This document shows, one piece after another, positions 1 to 9,800 of a DNA stretch of 64,000 nt. How positions within the stretch are numbered: the stretch's first letter is position 1; every line of letters begins with the position of its first letter. The stretch is from Hormiphora californensis (lineage: Eukaryota > Ctenophora > Tentaculata > Cydippida > Pleurobrachiidae): contig CM035359.1 of the NCBI GenBank assembly GCA_020137815.1, positions 7,227,239 through 7,291,238 on the forward strand, in the 5' to 3' direction. The notes under the pieces were generated by a model, which did not search any database, was not told the DNA's origin, and saw only the letters and a program-made list of their open reading frames with translations. The position numbers and the translations under genes were made by a program.

Positions 1-651
1 ATAAGGCAGCGCTTTTCAACAAAAGTACAAAAAGTTTTGGTCCCGTTCGTTCATTTTCAAAAAGTTCGATCCCGGCCGCCCGGGTCCGCGCGGTGTAAAG
101 TGAGTACGCTGCATTGCAGGTGCCGCGCAAGCGTCACCGCAATTCTGCCCGGCCCAGTTAAAAAGTCTGAAACTTTAAAAAAAAAACTTTTTACAAAGAT
201 TTTTTACCGATTCTCTTAACCAAGCCGAATTCTCCGACGTCTCCTTCCATGATAATCGATTTCTGTGACTAAACCAAGACAACTATTAACTGTACCTACT
301 CCATGTGATGAATACCATGAAGAACAATGTATTTTATGTCAGTAAACGACCTGGAAGTCCGGTCCGGTGTCAGGCGGGTGCCCGGACACGGCTAGTTATG
401 AGCCGCAATCCCCATAGATAGAGTCCCATTCCCATACACATAATTTACCCGTAGAAATATCACTTGAGTCATCTCTTAATAGTCATCTCTTCATAGTTGA
501 TACACAGGCCTAGTGGTTTGTGTGCTTTTATTCTAGACTGGGGTCTGGGCAGACTCAGGGTGAGGATCGGCGTCTGCGTGCATTGATTGGTCAGTGAAGC
601 AGCTGTGATTTCATTTGATGTGATGCGGAGCACAGTTCGCCGTCTGCAGAG
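1..651. other. No gene seen
   Basis: No ORF with recognisable protein similarity and no RNA gene seen. The first 230 bases are GC-mixed with a short poly-A stretch; the remainder is ordinary AT-rich intergenic sequence leading into a retrotransposon remnant. Confidence 0.5.
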
Positions 652-714
652 ATGCGGGATGCCGTTCGGCGGCATGAACTGGGTGTGGCCTCTGGTTGCA
701 ATGAGTTGATGCAC

Positions 715-805
715 GATGCGTTACGGACCTGCCCTGAGTTCGGACCTGCCCTGGATTCGGACCTGCCGGCAGCTGCCCTAAGTTCTCTGTCGAAGTTCTA
801 TCGAC
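715..805. repeat. Dispersed repeat with iterated GACCTGCCCT core
   Basis: About four iterations of a GGACCTGCCCT-type motif followed by a TCTGTCGAAGTTC segment. A close relative lies at 19716-19800, with the core GACCTGCCCTAAATTC iterated and followed by the same TCTGTCGAAGTTC. This makes it an interspersed repeat. It means the long open frame starting near 652 borrows its first 80 or so codons from a repeat and does not begin with a genuine start. Confidence 0.6.
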
Positions 806-900
806 CTGCCAAGATATTGTTTAGTATAAGGATTTGGTACTTATGGTTGACGAATACTAGTTCTGGGACTTTTGTTCTGCACACTTGTCGTTCTCTTATA

Positions 901-2124
901 AACAACGGTCGGAAGTGGAGACTAGCGGTGAACTGTGATAGAAATAAAACAGAGATTGTCATCATCAGACCAAGGGGTTCATCAGATGATAGTGCATCAC
1001 CTCAGCAACTGAAGATTGGAAATAAAGTTGTCTCTTTTGCCAAGAATAGTAAAGTCCTTGATAGTAACCTAAATTTCATGACTCATGCTGCTGATGTACT
1101 GAAAAGATGCTGGTTTAACTGGAACACATTAACCTCCATGACTGGTCGACTGACAGGGATTAACAGTTCGGGGCTTTCGCTACTATTCAGAACAGTAATC
1201 TTGACAAAGATCCTTTATGCAGCACCAGTTTGGTTAAGACAGCGAACGGACTTCTTCGGAGATCTTCTTTCCCGAGCACGGCTGAAGATAACAGGGGGAC
1301 AAGTTCACATAGCCAAACCTCTGTCAGAACTCCTAGCATGCGTGCCTCCTATTGACGTTCTTGTGGAAACAGTGGTAACCAAATTTGTCCTAAAAGGCCT
1401 TGCAGCTAAAGATAATATATCAGCCAAACTACTACAAATTGAAGCGGAACAAAATCATGTGTTCTTCTGGCAGATTGCTGCTACCAAAAGATATTTGGTT
1501 TGGAAGTCAACTCAACTAGACGGTGTCCAGATCCAGGATTCTAACAGAGATTCAATCAGAACTATTAACTTGGGAAGTTTAGAGCCGGACACTTTCCTGT
1601 ACTCAAAAGAGGAAATGAGACAGTACACATGTAGTTTATGGGACCGGTCACTCAAATCATCGATTAACCATTTGACTCGAGATGACCCTTTCAGCATACT
1701 TCCTATTCACTCTCAAGAAGAACTCGCCAACCTTATCAACTCAGAGGCCACTTTGGATTTCCCCATAATTCCAAGAAACATGTCCCGACAGAACTCATCT
1801 CAGGTCTTAGACTTTGTACATGGCAGATCCTTACGTTTTCAAGACTTCAGCTTCAGTTACCTGAGATACGAGCGATCACTTACAGTTCCCAATTGTCTTG
1901 AATGTGGCCAACTCCCAGATTCAACATTCCACAAGTTGTTTGAATGTTCTGCGATAAAAGATGTGGAAGGGCCCCGTGAGGAACTAAGGGTGATATCTTC
2001 TTATGAAATGAACTTCCATCTTCCACTAATTTTCTCCAAAGACAAGCAGGTAAAATCGAACTTTAGAAAGCTAGTAAGAGCTGTAATAGAACAATCTTTA
2101 TTTGGGGATCAACTGCTTGTGTAA
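901..2124 (+). mobile_element. Non-LTR retrotransposon, 3' reverse-transcriptase/C-terminal remnant
   Basis: An uninterrupted frame ends at TAA 2122-2124. It contains the segment that follows the catalytic palm in LINE reverse transcriptases: WRLAVNCDRNKTEIVIIRP (KTE motif). Further on come KILYAAPVWL, the usual thumb region, and a C-terminal zinc knuckle C-x2-C-x8-H-x4-C (CLECGQLPDSTFHKLFEC). The catalytic YxDD palm and any endonuclease are absent, so this is a 5'-truncated copy, as is usual for LINE insertion. The frame is intact over 400 codons, suggesting a fairly young insertion. It lies just upstream of the DDX6-like gene in the same orientation. The clade (CR1/Jockey-like or another) cannot be decided by eye. 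Confidence 0.8.
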
Positions 2125-2709
2125 TGGGTTTATATTCTAATCAATTGTAAATGTATAACTGACCAGCCCGAGACGTACACACTGTGTACGAATCGCACTC
2201 CACGGAGTGAATTTTTAACTAACTTATTTAATCAATTTATAATATATTTTAATCATTATCTAATCAGTATTTTAATCGACATTTTATATTTTTTGTATGA
2301 TCTGACAGCTGAGAAAGTGTGAAAGAGACCTAGAGAGTTCCATTTTCCTCGCAAATAGGAGGGCAATATTGACAGTGTCAAATTATTGTAAACAGATTTA
2401 ATAATAATATAAACAACGGTATACAACCAACTACAATTACAGAGGTTACAATACTGAATTTAGATAAACTATAAAGTCTGCGTCAACGATAATAATTTAA
2501 TAATCAGATCTAGATGACGGTCCTCATTACTCCAACTCTACACTAATTCGTAATTATTCAAACTGGTTGCTTCGCTGATACTAACACACCTTGTAACTGT
2601 AACGTAACTGCACGCCGACTAGAACCAATTACATACACCTAAACTTTTTGAATTATCATTTCAATTTTCTACCATTCCCCATCTAAATACTCAAAATCAC
2701 AATAGCACT

Positions 2710-5192
2710 ATGGATGTGTCAAATAAACCAATGAACGGTGATAACCACACCAACTGGAAGGAAAATATCCACCAACCTGCAAAGGATCATCGATACAAGA
2801 CTTCAGTGAGTAGATAGAGCAGAGATAGAGTTGAGAGACTAGAGATACAAGACTTCAGTGAGTAGATAGAGCAGAGATAGAGTTGAGAGACTAGAGATAC
2901 AAGACTTCAGTGAGTAGATAGAGCAGAGATAGAGTTGAGAGACTAGAGATACAAGACTTCAGTGAGTAGATAGAGCAGAGATAGAGTTGAGAGACTAGAG
3001 ATACAAGACTTCAGTGAGTAGATAGAGCAGAGATAGAGTTGAGAGACTAGAGATACAAGACTTCAGTGAGTAGATAGAGCAGAGATACTAGTCTTCAGTA
3101 AGTTGAGAGAGAATAACACCCTTACCCCGTAACTACGTCAACTATTGCACAGATTTCATTAAGTTGAATAATCTACATCCGTGACATTGGTTGATAACAC
3201 TTTCTTTCCAGGATGTCACAGGAACAAAAGGCAATGAATTCGAGGACTTTTGTCTCAACAGAGATCTACAAATGGGAATCTATGAGAAGGGATATGAGAA
3301 GCCATCACCAATCCAGGAAGAAAGCATTCCTATCGCTCTTGCGGGTACGTGTTTAAAATAATGGCGGATAATTTAGTGGCTATCATCTCAAGTTGATTTG
3401 ATATGATTTGATTTGAACAAGGATTAAAAAATTAATTATTTTCTTTCAGGCAGAGATATCCTAGCTCGTGCAAAGAACGGTACTGGCAAAACTGCCGCTT
3501 ATCTTATTCCAATTATTGAGCGGGTCAAAATTAATTTGAACGAAATACAAGGTAAATTATGTCATTGAATTTGATGCATCAATCTAAGCAACATCCCTCG
3601 GTCTGTATTGTCTAGTTTCCTATTCAACATCAAATCTCATTCCAGTTCACTGATCCCTCTTCTCTCCGCAGCACTGGTGATTGTCCCTACTCGAGAGTTA
3701 GCTCTCCAAACCTCCCAATTGTGCAAGGAGCTAGGTCGACATCTCAAGGTTCAGGTGATGGTTAGTACTGGTGGAACCAACCTTCGTGATGACATCCTTC
3801 GATTGTACAATCCTGGTAAGATGTGACAGAAGATGGCGGGGGGAGCCGGGGTGCTTAGACACAGGTCACAGAAGATGCCAGATGGGGGGGGGGTCTCACA
3901 AACAGATGGTAATGTTGTTACCATGTGAAGTTTCCGCGTTAGTCCTGCGGTAGAAATTATTTATATGTTGTACTTTGCTTGTGGTATCGTGCAGAGTGTT
4001 AATGATGCATGGTCTGGTATTCATGATCGAATCTTCCAGACAGTGCTAGTCCCTCTAATACCTCCTTATTGTTTTATAATTCTCATCAGATAGATATATC
4101 AGATAGATATCAGTTTAAATCATGCATGCCAGTGATCATTACAGAATGTAACGTTTCCAATTTTAACACAATGTCATTTCTTATTTGATCACTGGCCCTT
4201 ACTAACATAACAGATAACTCCCCTGCAGTATCACTAGAGTTCTCTCCATTAGGTCACCCCCCTGTCACGTGACATATATCACGTGATACCCTGCCTGAGG
4301 GTGTCTCGTGACATGTATTAGTTCATTCAAATATTCCCGCCATGTTATAGGCCCTCTCTGGGCTTGTCAATACTCCCTCATTTATACCTTACTCACTGTA
4401 AATCAGCGAACCGTTAATTATCGCTTCTAAAATTAAGAATAACATAATTAAGAATAAGTTTTCTAGCGAAGAATATTAGTGGGAGACACTAGCGTGGTAC
4501 GCGCAAAAAAATGCGCGCCACACACCTGTTATTTTAGGTATGTGGCGCGCATTTTTTTGCGCGTACCACGCTAGTGTCTCCCACTATATGACCAAAATTT
4601 GGATAAAAAGGCTAAAATACAATCTATACTTGTTTCAAATTGCCATTGAAGCAAAGGGGTCAACCAAATCATTTACAACACTGTCACTACGTGCACTCTT
4701 CAACGCATCAATGATGCCAGCTGCTCTCCAGCCACTCTCCATGATACGCTTTCCCTTATCAGAGTGGAAGAAGTTGTAAGATTGTAGAAAAATAAGGAAC
4801 TCTAAAATTAAGAATAACAAAATTAAGAATATTTTTTGGCCATATTCTTAATTTTAGGTTCGCTGATTTACAGTGAGTAAGGTAACCGACTCTGTGGCCC
4901 TCTATCACCGGTCCGTTGACATTCCATCTTTAGGTCTTGGTCGTTTATGAAAGTGACTGAATTCATATGATGCTTGGCAAGTTGATTCACCATGGCTAGC
5001 TGACATGCAGTGTGTGGTTCCGACTTACATGTTGTGATCTCTCTCTCTCTCTCTCATCTCCTCTCCCCTCCTCTATCTCGATCTTTTCCTCCTCGTCTTA
5101 ACTCCTCTCCTTTTATCTCTCTCTTTCTCTCCTTCTCTCGTCTCTCTCTCCTCTCCTCACCTCTCTTCTCTTCTCTCCCCTTTCCCTCCCTC

Positions 5193-5227
<35 letters not shown>

Positions 5228-5884
5228 CTCTTGAGGCAACAGCTGGCCTATGATCTAATGTGCTAAGGGAGTTAGTTTGATTAACTTGTCTATCATCGCG
5301 TTGTCCTAATTATTATGTTCCAGCGTTCTACCTACCACTACCTTGTTATCTCTCCCTGTGTCTAATACCAGTTTCCCACCCTTCCCGCGATTCAGTAACC
5401 TAAAAAGGAGTTTTTGCCGCATATATCAGTTAGGCCAAGTTAGGCTTCCCTATTTATATTGCATCTGTATCACTCCCCTAGTCATACAATGCTTTCTTTT
5501 GTTGATTGCGGTCAGTGTCCTTCTATTGCGATAACGTAGGTGTTTAACATTGTGGTTTTACGTAGGTATTTATGTTTTAACACCATGTACTAGCATCACT
5601 TTTTGAGAGTTACTATCGTTGTTATCTCTTCTTTTTAACATCGTCCACTTCCCAACATGTTGTAACTTCCTGCTCCCCAGTTCACACTTTTTAACTCCCT
5701 AATCCCCCATTCCACATGCTCCCTTCCCAGTCCCCAACATCACCCGGCACCCATTCCCAACATGTTGTAACTCCCTAATCCCCCTCAGTTCACGTTGTTG
5801 TTGCTACCCCTGGTCGGATCCTCGACCTGATCTGAAAGGAAGGTTGCTGTTGTGAAGAACTGTACCATGCTCGTTCTGGATGAG
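2710..5884 (+). CDS. DDX6: DDX6/Dhh1/me31b-type DEAD-box RNA helicase, 5' exons (RecA domain 1)
   Basis: Exons read with consistent phase: 2710-2805, 3212-3344, 3450-3551, 3672-3815 and 5789-5884. Start ATG 2710 gives MDVSNKP..., then [17 protein letters not shown] joined to [19 protein letters not shown], the diagnostic DDX6 N-terminal linker. Next come the Q motif ([17 protein letters not shown]), motif I ([16 protein letters not shown]), motif Ia ([16 protein letters not shown]), [10 protein letters not shown] and motif Ib ([13 protein letters not shown]). The family acts in cytoplasmic P-bodies in translational repression and mRNA decapping (established knowledge). Oddity: exon 5 carries one extra base after DLI (near 5831), which makes TGA. 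Removing one base restores alignment with ...[16 protein letters not shown]. The second half of DEAD should follow in the next exon, which I cannot find. The 3' part of the gene is at 21711-24410. The frameshift may be a sequencing error, or the copy may be broken. Confidence 0.92.
2792..3110 (+). repeat. 52-bp minisatellite spanning exon 1 end and 5' splice site of DDX6
   Basis: Six near-identical 52-bp units. Each contains the last bases of exon 1 (GATACAAGACTTCA) and the donor GTGAGT. Donors therefore recur at 2806, 2858, 2910, 2962, 3014 and 3066, with a degenerate seventh (GTAAGT, 3098). Only the first is joined to the rest of exon 1. In the coding frame the unit reads GTG AGT AGA TAG after the junction, so use of any distal donor would bring a premature stop. 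Confidence 0.95.
4387..4882. mobile_element. Non-autonomous TA-target DNA transposon (pogo/Tc1-type, MITE-like) in DDX6 intron
   Basis: Terminal inverted repeats of about 26 bp, perfect (CCTTACTCACTGTAAATC... and its complement). They are flanked by TA on both sides (4385-4386, 4883-4884), the target duplication of Tc1/mariner/pogo elements. Subterminal AAATTAAGAATAAC repeats occur at both ends. A second, separate hairpin (4478-4585, arms about 45 bp) is nested inside. On the minus strand between about 4790 and 4638 an open frame reads [15 protein letters not shown]...DPF, which resembles a transposase C-terminus. This suggests internal deletion of a larger element; that last point is inference. 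Confidence 0.85.
5041..5232. repeat. CT-rich microsatellite tract
   Basis: Long pyrimidine run ending in a pure (CT)n stretch, inside the intron between DDX6 exons 4 and 5. Its open frames on both strands are low-complexity artefacts. Confidence 0.9.
5640..5800 (+). repeat. Partial tandem duplication containing the 3' splice site of DDX6 exon 5
   Basis: The segment CCCAACATGTTGTAACT...CAG|TTCAC occurs twice, about 110 bp apart (near 5652 and near 5756). Only the downstream acceptor (5787-5788) leads into the coding exon. The upstream copy keeps the pyrimidine tract, AG and first exon bases. Confidence 0.7.
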
Positions 5885-5965
5885 GTAAATTCAACATGTC
5901 ACATGTCACATGTCACATGTGAACTGTACCATGCTTGTTCTGGATGAGGTAAATTCAACATGTCA
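5854..5965 (+). repeat. Duplication of the 3' end of DDX6 exon 5 with its donor
   Basis: GAACTGTACCATGCTCGTTC..GATGAG|GTAAATTCAACATGTCAC recurs at 5924 with one synonymous change (CTC to CTT). The last 28 coding bases and the 5' splice site are therefore present twice, separated by a short ACATGTC triplication. Confidence 0.9.
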
Positions 5966-6052
5966 CTCGACCTCAGTGAGAGGGTTACAGCATGAACACT
6001 TACTAACACAAAATGGAGGACTGTTTTATATCATTCTTTCTTTTTATTATTG

Positions 6053-6480
6053 GGTGGGGGGGTGCAGCCCAAAAAAAACCAACCATACCCTGGATTTTCA
6101 AAAGTGTTGATTTTTTTGGTCGTTTTTGATTTTTTTAATTTTTTTTGATTTTTTTAATTTTTTTTTGATCGTTTTTTATTTTTTTAAAATTTTTTTGATC
6201 GTTTTTTATTTTTTTGATCTTTTTTGATCGTTTTTTATTTTTTTTTGAACTTTTTTGTTCAACATTAAATAATTAAAAAAATTTAAAAAAATCAAAAAAA
6301 TTCAAAAACGATCAAAAAAATTCAAAAAAAATCAAAAACGATCAAAAAAATTCAAAAACGATCAAAAAAATTCAAAAAAATCAAAAACGATCAAAAAAAT
6401 CAAAAAAAATCAAAAACGACCAAAAAAATCAAAAGAAAAGAAAGTTTGAATTTTTTGGGGCTGCACCCCCCCCCCCCCCC
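6053..6480. mobile_element. Long AT-rich foldback element
   Basis: Inverted repeat of about 200 bp per arm: GGGGGTGCAGCCC...TTTTTTTGGTCGTTTTTG on the left and CAAAAACGACCAAAAAAA...GGGGCTGCACCCCC on the right. The interior iterates TTTTTTGATCGTTTTT and its complement. Purine/pyrimidine skew switches exactly at the centre (near 6265). The organisation is that of a foldback or snapback transposable element; no coding capacity. Confidence 0.75.
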
Positions 6481-6483
6481 ATT

Positions 6484-6530
6484 ACAGTCGGACCCCGATT
6501 TACCGGAACCCCGATTTACCGGGAGGATAA
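6484..6530. mobile_element. Terminal fragment of a Tigger/pogo-like short element
   Basis: TA followed by CAGTCGGACCCCGATTTACC, then a second ACCCCGATTTACCGG. The same terminus occurs at both ends of the 68-bp element at 48464-48531. Only one end is evident here. Confidence 0.5.
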
Positions 6531-6809
6531 AACCTCCCCGAACTAGCGGGTACAATAGGATGCACCTGTTCATGTGCAGTGTCTTGTTATGTTTGCTTAA
6601 TCTCTTCTCACTCAGTAACAAACTTAATTCTTAACTCAGCATATCAATTAATTTAGTTTTTGTATTGCTCACAAATTTTGCACCACAATTATAATCGAGT
6701 TTGGGTTTTATACACAACTTTTATTTTTGAGATTGCGCGGATTCACACATTTCCGAAATGGCGTGGTTTCACTAACTTTTTTTCTGGAGTTGGCTTGAAT
6801 GCACTAATT

Positions 6810-9800
6810 CTACACTACTATGTTTGCTTTATTGGTCCACCACACCCTTTCTGGAACCTTTTTTCCACCAACTTTCAACTCTGAAACTGGTGCCCGGGGC
6901 ATATAAGATCCCCTGCATCCTAGGGTGACATATTCTTTCAGCGCAGGAACACTAGCTTTGGCTCTCTTTGGTGAAAAGTTTATCAAATGGACCCCCTCCA
7001 ATGTGCGTACTCGTGAAAGGCAAACATATGTTTGCCCAGCTGTGAAAACCCGACTACCTAGATCAGTCAATACAGTATCCAATGACAACCCCTGTGACTT
7101 GTGTATGGTAATGGCATATGATAGTGTTATGGGGAACTGTGATCGGAAGAAGAAGCCTCCTGAGAATATCATGATTTCTCTGCGATCACGTGCTACAACT
7201 TGTGGTTCTTTTACATTATCAAACTTGATTTTTAGTGATTCTGCAATTTTTGATGGGCTATAGGTGATTCCAACAATATCTCCCATACTACCGTTAACAA
7301 GTCCATTGGTGACGTCCAAATTTCTCCGCAACATGACCCTAACCCCAATTCCCAGATGCAGAACTTTTTCAAGAGCCCCCGTGTTTCGACTATCATCCAG
7401 CTTGTCTAACTTCTGGATTCCCTCTTTAATACGCTTTGACTTTGAAGGGGCACAAGGTTGAATCTCATCAATAGCTTCGATGACGACTGTCTCAGGACAC
7501 GTTTGCTGTAACATTGCTTCGTTAAACTCATTGACCATTGCTCTTGCTGGTAGTAAGCATACGGCCCTGTTATCAGTCTTGGTGAGATTTATGAAGTAGT
7601 TAATGATCCGTTCTTTTGCTTTTTTGTTGTCCCCATCATCGTCAAGTTTGATCATCCTCGAATTCAATAACTTGATGTCACCCGATGTCAGTCCGCCCAC
7701 TCTCAGCCTGCTTAGAAGATCTTTCCAGTTAGATCCATCAGACTTCTGTCGCTGATTGATGGTCAATTCAACGAAACTAAACAGTCTCCACAAGTTCTGT
7801 GTGAAAGGTACCCCTCCCGTTAGCTTTTTAACCTGTTCTCCTGTGACATCTACGAATGGATAGGCAGCTAGCACCGGTTTCAATTGTAAGAGATCACCAA
7901 ATAGAATTATACACCTGCCCCCAAATGGTTTGTTTCCACCTTCCCGCCCCTTAAAGATCTCACTCAATCTCAAACTTATGTAAAATAGAAGGATGTTAGA
8001 AACCATGCTGACTTCATCAATAACCACACACTTTAAATCGGACATGGCCTGCCTTACCCGATGCAGTTTATCACTCTTGTAAGAGGAGTATTTAGGCGTG
8101 CAACCATGTTCCACAGGAATGTTTAGAATAGCATGTATGGTCTGTGCAAGAATGTTCAATGCAGCTACCCCGGTTGGTGCCATCAAAAGAAGTCCAGCCT
8201 TCTGCTTTAGAACCTCCCTCTGCACATAGCAGAACCCTGTTATTGCAGCGATCAAGTATGACTTCCCTGTTCCTCCGAATCCTGAGACGTACAGTAGGAG
8301 CTGGGGTTCACAATCCTTCTTTTTGCACGTCCCATTCTCGTGCTCTATCATGTGCAAAATTGAGCTGGTCACTTGATTATAAGCATCCAGCTGCTCTACA
8401 TTGAGGGTTGCCACATAATCGTCTAGTTCTTTCTGGGTTTTAATGGTACTCATTCCTGCGATGTAGTCATTTAGAGCATCATCACCTCCATCCTGGACTC
8501 CATCCTGGTCTTGTTCCTGGTCAGCATCGGCACTTCCATCTTCCTTGCTTCCGTCTTCTTCAGCCTTTACCGCTGTGTCTACCTTTTCCTTCATTTCTTC
8601 TCGGACCTTCTCAATATCTAATCGACGCTGTGAGTACTCTCTAAGATCATTGAATTTTGGATCAAGATCGTCAATGCACCTCAGGAACTCCTGCTGGAAG
8701 GTTTTACTATTCCCTAGTATGCCTGCTTCAGTTCTCCAGGGTTTATACAAGCATAACATAGAATAGTAAAAAAGTTCTGGGCTCGTTTTGACATTGTAAT
8801 TGTGGTGGTAAATTACAGGCTCACGAGATCTGATTTTGAGACGCCCTATTACTTTCCCGTTGTGCTTAACTGCAAACCCGGCTTTACCATAACAACGTTC
8901 GTATTTGGACGTAAATCTAAAAAGATTCAAACTATCTGCATCGATTCCTCGTTTGGGGTAAAAATCATGAACAATATCTCTATAGAACAACTCGTTAGAG
9001 CCCGTATCCTTTTCTAAGTCTGCTAGTTTCTTTATTGTTCTATTCCGTTGTTCTGGAACTGTCGTGGGAACCCACATGTAGTTTTCGGAAGAAGTCCATA
9101 AATCTCCACCTTTTAGGAACATCAGGTCACATGCTTCATTAGCCCCTATTTCCCGCTGCTTCATGAAGGAGAACGCAAACTTGAGGTATCTTTGAAAAAT
9201 GGAGCCTTCCTGTAGAGCAAGATTAGAAAAATCGCAGCTAAGATTGCTTGTTTCCTCTTTCAAAATGTACTTGCAGATGTATTCACAGACCGAAAAAGAA
9301 TTCTCTGCTACAAACTGGATGTCCATATTACCACCCCAATTAAACAGAAGAGCCGGGTTGTAGGAATTGATGTTAACCTCTTCCCTGTTACGTACCAGGT
9401 CATATAACCGTTTCTTGAATTTCCGAGTGAACCTGCCGACCAAAGATGACATTACATCACGAAGGACAAGACTCTGAGAGATAGGCTGAGGAAACCCAAA
9501 CCTACAGGCACAAACGAAACGCTTTTGTGATTTCACAGTTCGTAAGCAGTATTTGCGGCATAAGTGTGTCTGAAACTGAGTGACGATTTTGTGAAGTGTG
9601 GGTTCAAGGATTTTGTCAGGCATTCTGCATGTGATGTGTTCTTGAAGAAATGATGCTACTTCTGCGTCGCTAGCCTGCCCGATTATAGGTGCACCTTCTA
9701 TCCAGAACAAACAATGAAAGTGAACAGTGCCACGACTCTGATATTCGTATCTAACGAAGTGGGACTTGACTTTTCCTAAAGGCTTTGCATCTCCGGTAAT

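Noticed and set aside
5010-5239. Open frames in the CT-rich tract
   Set aside because: Ser-Leu and Arg-Glu repeats from a microsatellite, seen likewise at 13.3, 16.2, 26.7, 48.3, 51.0 and 52.6 kb.
8144-8404. Plus-strand frames inside the Helitron exon
   Set aside because: Antisense shadows of the helicase domain.
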